NCBI GenBank assembly: GCA_023416135.1
Contig: JAEZIF010000480.1
Coordinates: 1-8,761 of the forward strand
Reading direction: 5' to 3'
DNA from: Pseudomonadota bacterium
GTDB lineage: Bacteria; Pseudomonadota; Alphaproteobacteria; Reyranellales; Reyranellaceae
DNA: 8,761 bases
This document shows positions 1-5,750 of the stretch, in pieces. Made by a program: the position numbers and the translations under genes. Position 1 is the stretch's first letter; every line of letters begins with the position of its first letter. Under the pieces are notes generated by a model. That model did no database searches, was not told the DNA's origin, and was given only the letters and a program-made list of their open reading frames with translations.

Positions 1-409
1 GTCCGTTCATGCGCCAGTAGCACTCGATGCCCTCGCGCTGGATGACGGTCTCGACCTGGCTCAGCGAATCGGCGGCGTCGCTCAGCATGCGCGACATCAC
101 CTTCTTCCATTCCTCGGGATCGCTGCGGACGCCCTTGCCGGAGAAGCCCTTGCCCAGCGTCGCGCCGCCGCTGACGCCGCCGCCATTGCGCGTGCTGGCG
201 CCGTCGCCGAAAGCGCCGCGCTCCAGAACCGTCACCTCGACGCCCGATCGCGCCAGCTCCAGCGCCGTCGACAGGCCACCGTAGCCCGCTCCGACCACCA
301 GCACGTCGGACTTGCGCGGCGGGTCCTGCGACAGCTCGGTGTTGGGATGCCACCATTCCCACCACCACGGCATCGACTTGAAGTCCTTGTGGAAGACGGA
401 ATCGGCCAT
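1..409 (-). CDS. FAD-dependent amine oxidoreductase (DadA/PuuB type), N-terminal part
   Basis: Only the first 136 codons are in the window; the gene runs off the left edge. An N-terminal dinucleotide-binding fold is visible: strand DVLVVGAGYGGLSTALELA (residues 35-53) with GxGxxG at 40-45, then VTVLERG with the ribose-binding Glu at 63. The GASTRNGG stretch (70-77) resembles the G-S-x-R-N-G-G motif of DAO-fold oxidases such as gamma-glutamylputrescine oxidase (PuuB). Family knowledge: these flavoenzymes oxidise amines or D-/N-substituted amino acids, giving H2O2 or reducing a quinone. The ATG at 409 is preceded by AGGAG (416-420), which overlaps the stop of the upstream permease; the intergenic gap is 9 bp. 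Being last in a polyamine-type ABC operon, it probably oxidises the imported amine or a glutamylated derivative (inference). An unusual Trp-rich segment, WWWEWW, lies at residues 15-20. No signal peptide is seen, so it is likely cytoplasmic. The exact substrate cannot be read from the sequence. Confidence 0.85.
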   Translation of the reverse strand, partial: MADSVFHKDFKSMPWWWEWWHPNTELSQDPPRKSDVLVVGAGYGGLSTALELARSGVEVTVLERGAFGDGASTRNGGGVSGGATLGKGFSGKGVRSDPEEWKKVMSRMLSDAADSLSQVETVIQREGIECYWRMNG

Positions 410-415
410 GCTGTG

Positions 416-420
416 CTCCT
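416..420 (-). promoter_or_regulatory. Ribosome binding site of the FAD oxidoreductase gene
   Basis: AGGAG on the minus strand lies 6 nt before the ATG at 409. It overlaps the first bases of the PotC-like permease stop codon (419-421). It fixes the start of the oxidoreductase and supports translational coupling to the permease. Confidence 0.75.
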
Positions 421-1213
421 AACGCGCGCTGTCCCGGAGGCCCCGACCGAAGCGGCCGATCAGCACCATGACGATGGAGACCAGGAGGATCTGGATCACC
501 GACACCGAGGCGATGGTCGGATCGATCTCCATCAGGATATTGTCGAACATCTTCTTGGGCAGCGTCATGTTGGCGCCAGCCAGGAACAGCGCGACGACGA
601 CCTCGTCGAACGACGAGATGAAGGCGAGCAGCCCCGCCGACACCAGGCTCGGCCGCAGCAGCGGCAGGGTCACGCGGGTCAGCGTCCGCCAGCGGCTGGC
701 GCCCAGGCCCGCGGCTGCCTGCTCGAGCGAGCGGTCGAAGTCGCGCAGGCCCGCTGTCATCACAAGGACGACGAACGGGAGCGCGAGCACGGTGTGGGCG
801 AGCACCAGGCCATACCAGGCGCCGATCAGCTTGAGCTTGGCGAACACGCCATAGACCGCGACCGACAGGATGATGGTCGGCACGATGATCGGCGCCAGCG
901 CCAGGCGATCGACCAGGACGCGGCCGAGGTACCGGCCGCGCGCCAGGCTGAAGGCGAGCGGCACCCCCAGCAGCAGCGCCAGGACGGCCGTGGCGCCGCC
1001 GATGTAGAGCGAGCGCCAGGTGGCATCGATCCACTGCGGGTCGTCGAGGTAGCGCTCGTACCACTGCCAGGACAGGCCTGGCGGCGGGAATTGCAGGTAG
1101 GGCGCCGAGCTCAGCGAGATCGGGAACACCACCAGGATCGGCAGCATCAGGAAGAGGTAGATCAGCGCACCGGCGGCGACCAGCAGGCGGCGGCTGAGCG
1201 GCTTGCCCGTCAC
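419..1213 (-). CDS. ABC transporter permease, PotC type (polyamine-like substrate)
   Basis: This 264-residue integral inner-membrane protein is one half of the transport channel of the importer encoded here. Six hydrophobic segments are apparent, at roughly residues 10-33, 70-91, 104-124, 136-154, 190-212 and 235-253. The cytoplasmic EAA loop that docks on the ATPase is at about 163-182 (EQAAAGLGASRWRTLTRVTL), with the conserved Gly in GLGAS. Length and layout fit the PotC/YdcV group of spermidine/putrescine permeases. Its ATG overlaps the end of the PotB-like gene by 4 bp (ATGA), a typical coupled permease pair. The oxidoreductase gene follows 9 bp downstream. Substrate assignment to polyamines or related amines rests on family and operon content; opine, amino acid or other cations handled by the same family are possible. 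Confidence 0.9.
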   Translation of the reverse strand: MTGKPLSRRLLVAAGALIYLFLMLPILVVFPISLSSAPYLQFPPPGLSWQWYERYLDDPQWIDATWRSLYIGGATAVLALLLGVPLAFSLARGRYLGRVLVDRLALAPIIVPTIILSVAVYGVFAKLKLIGAWYGLVLAHTVLALPFVVLVMTAGLRDFDRSLEQAAAGLGASRWRTLTRVTLPLLRPSLVSAGLLAFISSFDEVVVALFLAGANMTLPKKMFDNILMEIDPTIASVSVIQILLVSIVMVLIGRFGRGLRDSAR

Positions 1214-2019
1214 GTGCGTACCTCCGGCTGGGTGAAGCGCTGGGCCAGCGCATAGACGGCAAAGGTCGCGACCAGCAGGACGGCCGACAGGGCGGCGGCG
1301 AACGGCCAGTTCAACGCCTCACGCACCTGCTGCTCGATCAGCACGGCGATCATGATGACCCGGCCGCCGCCCAGCAGCGCCGGCGTGATGAAGAAGCCCA
1401 GCGACAGCACGAACACCAGCACGCAGCCGGCGAAGATGCCGTTCAGCGTCAGCGGAATGTAGACACGCCAGAAGATGCGCCAGCTCGAAGCGCCCAGCCC
1501 CGCCGCCGCCGCGACGACCGCCGGATCGACCCGCCGCACCGCGCCGTAGATCGGCAGGACCATGTAGGGCAGCAGGACATGGACCATGCCGATCAGCACC
1601 CCGGTGAAGTTGTGCAGCATCGGGACGGGATCGCTGGTGATGCCCCAGTCCATCAGCATGCGGTTGAACACGCCGTTGCGGCCGAGCAGCACCATCCAGG
1701 CGTAGGTGCGCACCAGCACCGAGGTCCAGAGCGGCAGCAGCACGAAGACGAAGCCCAGCGTCGCCCAGCCCGGCGTCGTGGTGGCGATCAGGAAGCCCAG
1801 TGGATAGCCCAGGAGCAGGCAAAGCAACGTGACCAGCAGGGCGATCTCGAAGGTGTTCCACATCACGCGCAGGTACAGCCCCTCGCCCAGCGCCTTGGCG
1901 TACCATTCGAGCGTTCCGCCCTCGAGGCTGAAGCCCAGCATGCGCACGACCGGAAAGAGGAAGAACACGAACAGCAGGATCAGCGCCGGCAGCGCCGGCC
2001 AGGCGACACGGCCGCTCAT
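1210..2019 (-). CDS. ABC transporter permease, PotB type (polyamine-like substrate)
   Basis: This 269-residue membrane protein is the partner of the downstream PotC-like permease. Hydrophobic segments are at roughly 7-30, 55-80, 86-110, 138-160, 195-215 and 240-260. The EAA loop is at about 170-190 (AAAAGLGASSWRIFWRVYIP), followed by the usual Leu/Pro-rich region. The ATG at 2019 is the only plausible start before the first membrane segment. The best Shine-Dalgarno match, GGAGG (2031-2035), is 11 nt upstream and falls at the loop of the nearest REP-like palindrome, so translation could depend on whether that hairpin is open. The gene is separated from the ATPase gene by 129 bp of repeats, unlike the tight spacing elsewhere in the operon. 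It overlaps the PotC-like gene by 4 bp. Confidence 0.9.
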   Translation of the reverse strand: MSGRVAWPALPALILLFVFFLFPVVRMLGFSLEGGTLEWYAKALGEGLYLRVMWNTFEIALLVTLLCLLLGYPLGFLIATTTPGWATLGFVFVLLPLWTSVLVRTYAWMVLLGRNGVFNRMLMDWGITSDPVPMLHNFTGVLIGMVHVLLPYMVLPIYGAVRRVDPAVVAAAAGLGASSWRIFWRVYIPLTLNGIFAGCVLVFVLSLGFFITPALLGGGRVIMIAVLIEQQVREALNWPFAAALSAVLLVATFAVYALAQRFTQPEVRT

Positions 2020-2143
2020 TGGACCGCGGGCCTCCAGGCCCGCTCATAAGGAGCCCGGACCTCCAGGTCCGCATCATGACCATGAGCGGACCTGGAGGTC
2101 CGCGCTCCGAAGAGCATGAGCGGGCCGGGAGGCCCGCGGTCCA
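2020..2143. repeat. Cluster of four REP-like palindromes in nested inverted arrangement
   Basis: Four short palindromic units fill the gap between the ATPase and PotB-like genes. Cores are at 2026-2043 (GCGGGCCTCCAGGCCCGC), 2056-2071 (CGGACCTCCAGGTCCG), 2086-2103 (GCGGACCTGGAGGTCCGC) and 2120-2137 (GCGGGCC, 4-nt spacer, GGCCCGC). Each has arms of 7-8 bp around a 2-4 nt loop. The first two point one way and the last two the other. Unit 1 with its flanks (2020-2047) is the inverted copy of unit 4 (2116-2143), matching at 27 of 28 positions; unit 2 (2050-2078) is the near-exact inverted copy of unit 3 (2082-2108). The whole is therefore a large imperfect palindrome centred near 2080, resembling the bacterial interspersed mosaic elements built of paired REPs. 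In mRNA it could form strong hairpins that protect the upstream binding-protein and ATPase message and lower permease expression (inference). No transposase is nearby. Confidence 0.85.
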
Positions 2144-2148
2144 CATGA

Positions 2149-3192
2149 TCAGAACACATGAATGGCGTCCGGCTCGATACCGACCTCGATCCGCGCGCCG
2201 GTCGCCGGCAGCGAACCCTTCGCCGGCAGGCGGATGAGCAGTTCCATGCCGCCCTCGCAGGCGAGACGCAGCTTGAAGGACGTGCCGAGATAGACCGCCT
2301 CCATCACCTCGCCGGTGAAGGCATTGGTGCCACCGGGCGAGAAGCGTTCCGGTCGCATCAGCACGCCGACCTTGCGGCCGGCCGCCAGACTGCTGGCGAC
2401 TTTCAGCGTGCGCCCGTTGTCCAGTGCGACCGTGCCCGGCGCGCTCATTGCGCCGTGGAAGATGTTGCTCTCGCCCACGAAGTCGGCGACGAAATCGTTG
2501 GCCGGCCGTTCATAGATCTCGGTCGTCGTGGCGACCTGCTGGATCGCGCCCTGGTTCATCACGGCGATGCGGTCCGACAGGACCAGCGCCTCTTCCTGGT
2601 CGTGGGTGATGAAGATCGTGGTCAGGCCGAGCTTGCGCTGCAGGCGCCGGACCTCGAGCTGCATGGTCTCGCGCAGCTTGCGGTCGAGCGCGCCGAACGG
2701 CTCGTCGAGCAGCAGCAGGCGCGGATTGAAGACGATGGCGCGGGCCAGCGCCACGCGCTGCTGCTGGCCGCCGGAGAGCTGGCGCGGCAGGCGTCGCTCA
2801 TAGCCCTCGAGCTCGACCATGGCGATGGCCTCGGCAACCCGCCGGTCGATCTCCGCCCGGGCCACGTTGCGCATCTCGAGCGGGAACGAGACGTTGCCCC
2901 GCACCGTGAGATGGGGAAACAGCGCATAGTTCTGGAACACCATGCCAATGTCGCGCTTCGCCGGCGGTAGGGCGGTGATCTCCTTCCCGCCCACCTTTAC
3001 CGATCCTCCGTCAGGCGATTCGAAGCCGGCGACGACCTTCAGAAGCGTGGTCTTGCCCGAGCCGCTCGGGCCGAGGATCGTCAGGAGCTCGCCTTGCGCC
3101 ACCTGCAGCGAGACGCCGTCCAGCGCCACGACCTCGCCGAAGCGCTTCCCGACCCCCTCGATCAGGAGGTCGGCCGATCCCCTGTTGCTCAC
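2149..3192 (-). CDS. ABC transporter ATP-binding protein, PotA type
   Basis: This 347-residue cytoplasmic ATPase powers the importer. All nucleotide-binding motifs are intact: Walker A GPSGSGKTT (41-49), Q-loop Gln87 in VFQNYALFPH, signature LSGGQQQRVALARA (139-152), Walker B LLLLDEP (159-165), D-loop ALD (168-170) and switch His197 in ITHDQEEA. The C-terminal part (about 240-347) is the TOBE/OB-like regulatory domain of the PotA/MalK group; the MRPERF segment (279-284) is typical. Length matches the family. It starts with GTG at 3192, 10 bp after the binding-protein stop; no good Shine-Dalgarno is visible, so translational coupling is likely. The REP-like cluster follows immediately after its stop. 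Polyamine specificity is inferred from the closest family resemblance and from its partners. Confidence 0.92.
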   Translation of the reverse strand: MSNRGSADLLIEGVGKRFGEVVALDGVSLQVAQGELLTILGPSGSGKTTLLKVVAGFESPDGGSVKVGGKEITALPPAKRDIGMVFQNYALFPHLTVRGNVSFPLEMRNVARAEIDRRVAEAIAMVELEGYERRLPRQLSGGQQQRVALARAIVFNPRLLLLDEPFGALDRKLRETMQLEVRRLQRKLGLTTIFITHDQEEALVLSDRIAVMNQGAIQQVATTTEIYERPANDFVADFVGESNIFHGAMSAPGTVALDNGRTLKVASSLAAGRKVGVLMRPERFSPGGTNAFTGEVMEAVYLGTSFKLRLACEGGMELLIRLPAKGSLPATGARIEVGIEPDAIHVF

Positions 3193-3202
3193 TGGGGGCC
3201 GC

Positions 3203-4267
3203 TCACGCCTTCTTCAGCATCCAGGCGTTCCACAGCTCGGCAGCCTTGGTGCCGTGCTCGGCGTACCACTCGTCACTGATCCAGAACTGCTTGTCGAGAT
3301 ACTGCGTCGGCAGATACGGCTTCACCTTGGCGTCGACGAAGTTCAGCGATTCGAGATTGAGGCCAGGATAGCCGAGCTCCGAAGCATAGACCGCCTGTTG
3401 CTGCGGTATTGCGAGCTCGGCCAGCATCTTGTTCGCCCAGTACGGATTCTTCGCCCCGCGCGGGATGGCGAAGCTGCCCTGCTTCAGGGCGCCCTCGTTC
3501 CACTCGATCTCGACCGGTGCGCCCTTCTTGATGATGTCGTAGAAGCGCCCGTTCCAGCCGGTCGCCAGCACGACCTCCTTGTCGAGCAGGAGCTGGGCCG
3601 GCTGCTGGCCGGTCGACCACCACGCCGTGACGTGCGGCTTGATCTGGTCGAGCTTCTTGAAGGCGCGGTCGAAGTCGATCGGATAGACCTTGTCCTTCGG
3701 CACGCCGTCGGCGATCAGCGCGAACTCGAGATTGTCGGTCGGATGGTTGCGCATCGAGCGTGCGCCGGGGAACTTTTTCACGTCCCACCAGTCGGCCCAG
3801 CTCTTGGGCTGGCTGCCGTTCTTGAAGACGTCCGTGCGGTAACCGATGATCGTGGTGTAGACCGACGAGGCGAAGACGTAGGGGTTCTGCGCCGTCTCCG
3901 GATACTTCGAGCGATCGACGATCTTGGGATCGACCTTGTCGAGGAGGTTGGCCTTGCCGGCGCGGATGGCGTCCTGGCCGCCGATCTCGGTCAAATCCCA
4001 CTCGACGTTGCCCGAATCGACCATGGCGCGCAGCTTGCCGAAGTCCACCGGGCTCGTCTCGACGACGCGGATACCGTACTTCTTTTCGAACCCGTTGAAG
4101 AAGGCCTTGCGCATGGCGCTGCCCATCGACCCGCCGGAATGATTGACCACGATCTGGGCCGGCTTGGGCGGCTCTGCTTGAGCGAACGCCCGGCGCGACA
4201 CACCGAATGCGGCACCACCTCCGAGCAATGAGACGACGTGACGACGACGCAGACGGCTGATCTCCAT
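3203..4267 (-). CDS. Periplasmic substrate-binding protein of polyamine-type ABC transporter (PotD/PotF-like)
   Basis: This 354-residue exported protein captures the substrate and delivers it to the permease pair. The N-terminus has a twin-arginine-like signal: Arg-rich RLRRRH (5-10), a hydrophobic stretch VVSLLGGGAAFG (11-22) and a likely cleavage site AFA|QA after residue 29. The mature part follows the type II periplasmic binding fold of the PotD/PotF family: IVVNHSGGSMGSAMRKAF near the start, a mid-protein WDLTEIGGQDAIRAGKANLL, a Trp-rich WWSTGQQPAQLLLDKEVVLA and WNGRFYDI. The C-terminal LWNAWMLKKA is family-like. It is the first gene of the operon. The ATG at 4267 is preceded by AGGGAGA (4274-4280) at good spacing. 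The ligand could be putrescine, spermidine or another organic amine; residues lining the pocket cannot be judged without a structure alignment. Confidence 0.88.
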   Translation of the reverse strand: MEISRLRRRHVVSLLGGGAAFGVSRRAFAQAEPPKPAQIVVNHSGGSMGSAMRKAFFNGFEKKYGIRVVETSPVDFGKLRAMVDSGNVEWDLTEIGGQDAIRAGKANLLDKVDPKIVDRSKYPETAQNPYVFASSVYTTIIGYRTDVFKNGSQPKSWADWWDVKKFPGARSMRNHPTDNLEFALIADGVPKDKVYPIDFDRAFKKLDQIKPHVTAWWSTGQQPAQLLLDKEVVLATGWNGRFYDIIKKGAPVEIEWNEGALKQGSFAIPRGAKNPYWANKMLAELAIPQQQAVYASELGYPGLNLESLNFVDAKVKPYLPTQYLDKQFWISDEWYAEHGTKAAELWNAWMLKKA

Positions 4268-4312
4268 GACAGTCTCCCTTTTATCGGCTGTGCTCCTTTG
4301 AAGCCCCGCTAG

Positions 4313-4341
4313 ACTCTAGGAGTCGGGCTGCCTTGTCGCAA
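4313..4341 (-). promoter_or_regulatory. Candidate sigma70-type promoter of the ABC transporter operon
   Basis: On the minus strand TTGCGA (4336-4341) and TAGAGT (4313-4318) are separated by 17 bp, matching the -35 and -10 consensus at 4 of 6 positions each. Transcription would start near 4306, leaving a leader of about 40 nt before the ATG at 4267. A perfect 11-bp palindrome CTAGACTCTAG (4309-4319) covers the -10 box and could be an operator or chance. No other candidate is better in the 124-bp gap. Confidence 0.35.
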
Positions 4342-4391
4342 TATGCATGCCGATAGTCTGCGAGCCGCCGGTCCGTCGGCCAATACTTCAG

Positions 4392-4736
4392 TCAGACCAC
4401 GTCATCCGGGAAGATGTGATCGCCATCGGTGCCGAGAGGCAGCGGTCGCACCGACAGCACCGCCGTCAGCGGCAGAGGCCCGTAGAGGTGCGGAAACAGA
4501 TCGCTGTCGCGGGAAGGCTCGTACTTCAGTGCATCCCCGAGTTGCGCTCCGTCCGCCGCTACCAGCACGAGATCGCCCTGGCCGGCAAAGTACAGCCGAG
4601 CCGTCCGCCTTGCCTGCGCTGCCGTGGACAAATGAATGAAACCATCGTCCAGGTCTATTCCGGCGCCGGCGAAGACCCCATTGCTTTCCGCCGCCTGCCA
4701 GAGATCGGCAGCGACGATCTTGTAGACGGTCGTCAT
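4392..4736 (-). CDS. DUF952 family protein
   Basis: This small, soluble 114-residue protein has no signal or membrane segment. It matches the DUF952 family by its hallmark stretches: VYKIVAADLWQAA at the start, DGFIHLSTAAQ (31-41), a LVLVAAD strand (57-62), and KYEPSRDSDLFPHLYGPLPL (71-90), in which the FPHLYG motif is diagnostic. The His residues in FIHLS and FPHLYG are conserved in the family. The biochemical function of DUF952 is not established as far as I know. The gene starts 16 bp after the zur stop and has no strong Shine-Dalgarno (upstream is GTTCAGAC), so it is probably cotranscribed with zur and translated by coupling. A functional connection with zinc is unproven; DUF952 genes occur in many contexts. 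Confidence 0.88.
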   Translation of the reverse strand: MTTVYKIVAADLWQAAESNGVFAGAGIDLDDGFIHLSTAAQARRTARLYFAGQGDLVLVAADGAQLGDALKYEPSRDSDLFPHLYGPLPLTAVLSVRPLPLGTDGDHIFPDDVV

Positions 4737-4752
4737 GTCTGAACCAGGGGAC

Positions 4753-5235
4753 TCAGGCGCGTCGGCAGTCAGCGCACGTGCCCGTGACTTCCAGGGTCAT
4801 GTCGCGCGCGGCGAAGCCGCGGCGGCCGGCGCTGGCGGCAATCGTCTCGGCCAGCCCGTCGCTGTGCAGTTCCTCGGCATTGCCGCACTCGCCGCAAATC
4901 AGGAAAAAGCCGCGATGGGCTTCGCCGGGATGGCTGCAACCGACGAAGGCGTTCATGCGCTCGATGCGATGGATCAGGCCGTTGTCGATCAGGAAATCGA
5001 GCGCGCGGTAGACCGTGGGCGGGGCCGAACCCAGCTCCTCGTTGCGCAGCTCGTCGAGCAGGGCATAGGCGCCGACCGGCCTGTGGCTCGACCATACGAG
5101 CTCCAGCACGCGACGGCGCAGCGGCGTGAAGCGCAGGTCCTTCTCGGCGCACAGCTTCTCGGCTGCCGCCAGGGCGTCCTCGATGCAATGCTCGTGGTCA
5201 TGGCCGTGCGCCGAGGCTTTGGCGGTCTTCTTCAC
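4753..5235 (-). CDS. zur: Zinc uptake regulator Zur (Fur family)
   Basis: This 160-residue metal-responsive repressor resembles Zur more than Fur: AEKLCAEKDLRFTPLRRRVL (25-44), AYALLDELR, APPTVYRALDFLIDNGLIHR (71-90, containing the DNA-recognition helix) and NAFVGCSHPGEAH (95-107). The structural zinc site is intact with two CxxC pairs, Cys114/Cys117 (CGEC) and Cys154/Cys157 (CADC). His89, Cys100 and a nearby His probably form the regulatory zinc site, by analogy with E. coli Zur. The extreme N-terminus is His-rich (HGHDHEH, residues 10-16), a possible extra metal-binding tail. GTG at 5235 was chosen because the open frame continues far upstream without family similarity and a perfect TATAAT box lies 34 bp upstream of it; only a weak GGGA serves as ribosome site. 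In zinc excess Zur normally represses zinc uptake and zinc-sparing genes. It is divergent from hisI and followed by the DUF952 gene. Confidence 0.9.
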   Translation of the reverse strand: MKKTAKASAHGHDHEHCIEDALAAAEKLCAEKDLRFTPLRRRVLELVWSSHRPVGAYALLDELRNEELGSAPPTVYRALDFLIDNGLIHRIERMNAFVGCSHPGEAHRGFFLICGECGNAEELHSDGLAETIAASAGRRGFAARDMTLEVTGTCADCRRA

Positions 5236-5247
5236 GCGGTTCCCGAT

Positions 5248-5276
5248 TTGCCAAGCTGGTATCGAACGATTATACG
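5248..5276 (+). promoter_or_regulatory. Candidate promoter of hisI
   Basis: TTGCCA (5248-5253, 5 of 6 to TTGACA) and TATACG (5271-5276, 4 of 6 to TATAAT) are spaced by 17 bp. The start would be near 5283, about 30 nt before the hisI ATG. Its -10 shares bases with the zur -10 on the other strand, so the two promoters probably compete or are controlled together. Confidence 0.4.
5259..5275. promoter_or_regulatory. Candidate operator between zur and hisI
   Basis: GTATCGAACGATTATAC is an imperfect dyad with GTAT/ATAC ends, lying across the -10 boxes of both divergent promoters. Its place is ideal for an autoregulating Zur protein. It matches the known alphaproteobacterial Zur boxes (TGTTATA/TATAACA type) only in its AT-rich palindromic character, so the assignment is tentative. 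Confidence 0.25.
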
Positions 5277-5298
5277 CCCCGTTCCGTTCGCAGGCCAA
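5269..5298 (-). promoter_or_regulatory. Promoter of zur
   Basis: On the minus strand a perfect TATAAT (5269-5274) lies 18 bp from TTGGCC (5293-5298), a 4-of-6 match to the -35 box. Transcription would start near 5262, giving a leader of about 27 nt before the GTG at 5235. The -10 box overlaps that of the opposing hisI promoter. Confidence 0.55.
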
Positions 5299-5312
5299 GG
5301 CTCGCTCTCCCC

Positions 5313-5750
5313 ATGCCCAGCACCGCCAACGTTGTCCCGCCGACATTCCTGCAGGCCGCCATCGACAAGGCGATCGCCGCCATCCAGTTCGACGCCCAGG
5401 GACTCGTCCCGGCCATCGCCCAGCAGCACGACTCCGGCGAGATCCTGATGATGGCCTGGATGGATCGCGATGCCGTCGCCGAGACCATGCGGAGCGGCCG
5501 CGTCTGCTACTGGTCGCGCTCGCGCAAGGCGCCATGGCGCAAAGGCGACACGTCCGGCCACATCCAGACCCTGGTCGATCTCCGCATCGACTGCGACGGC
5601 GACACGCTGCTGGTGCTGGTCGACCAGAAGGGCGTGGCTTGTCATACCGGCCGCCACAACTGCTTCTTCCGCGCCATCCGAGGCGGCGCGCTCGAGGCCA
5701 TCGCTCCGGTGATGGTCGACATGGAGAAACCTGGGAAGGATCAAGGTTGA
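5313..5750 (+). CDS. hisI: Phosphoribosyl-AMP cyclohydrolase HisI
   Basis: This 145-residue monofunctional cytoplasmic enzyme of histidine biosynthesis hydrolyses the adenine ring of phosphoribosyl-AMP to form ProFAR. Characteristic segments are all present: GEILMMAWMD (42-51), CYWSRSRKAPWRKGDTSGH (65-83), RIDCDGDTLL (91-100) and GVACHTGRHNCFF (107-119). The metal ligands expected from the family are intact: acidic residues of DCDGD (93-97) for Mg and Cys94, Cys110 and Cys117 for Zn. No HisE domain is fused, as is usual in alphaproteobacteria. The ATG at 5313 has only a weak AAGG ribosome site 12 nt upstream, yet the protein length is normal. It heads a plus-strand cluster with the lipoprotein and MFS genes, and no other his gene is in the window. 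Because HisI is zinc-dependent and its gene faces zur, zinc control is plausible. Confidence 0.95.
   Translation: MPSTANVVPPTFLQAAIDKAIAAIQFDAQGLVPAIAQQHDSGEILMMAWMDRDAVAETMRSGRVCYWSRSRKAPWRKGDTSGHIQTLVDLRIDCDGDTLLVLVDQKGVACHTGRHNCFFRAIRGGALEAIAPVMVDMEKPGKDQG

Noticed and set aside
347..1255. 302-residue plus-strand open frame rich in Gln, Arg, Asp and His
   Set aside because: It is antisense to the PotC-like permease, which has full membrane and EAA-loop features. The composition is the usual complement artefact of a hydrophobic gene. The same applies to the plus-strand frame at 2942-4231 opposite the binding protein and the minus-strand frame at 6287-7261 opposite the MFS gene.
2020..2143. 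The repeat cluster as a CRISPR array or rho-independent terminator
   Set aside because: The units are palindromes in opposite orientations with short irregular gaps and no spacers, and no T-tract follows; a REP-type element fits better.
4342..4391. Terminator for the zur-DUF952 transcript
   Set aside because: Only a 4-bp GCCG/CGGC stem without a T-run was found; nothing convincing.
5126..5746. Extension of the lipoprotein frame upstream through hisI
   Set aside because: The upstream part overlaps zur and hisI and has no signal peptide, whereas the TTG at 5747 has a strong ribosome site and gives a proper Tat/lipobox N-terminus.
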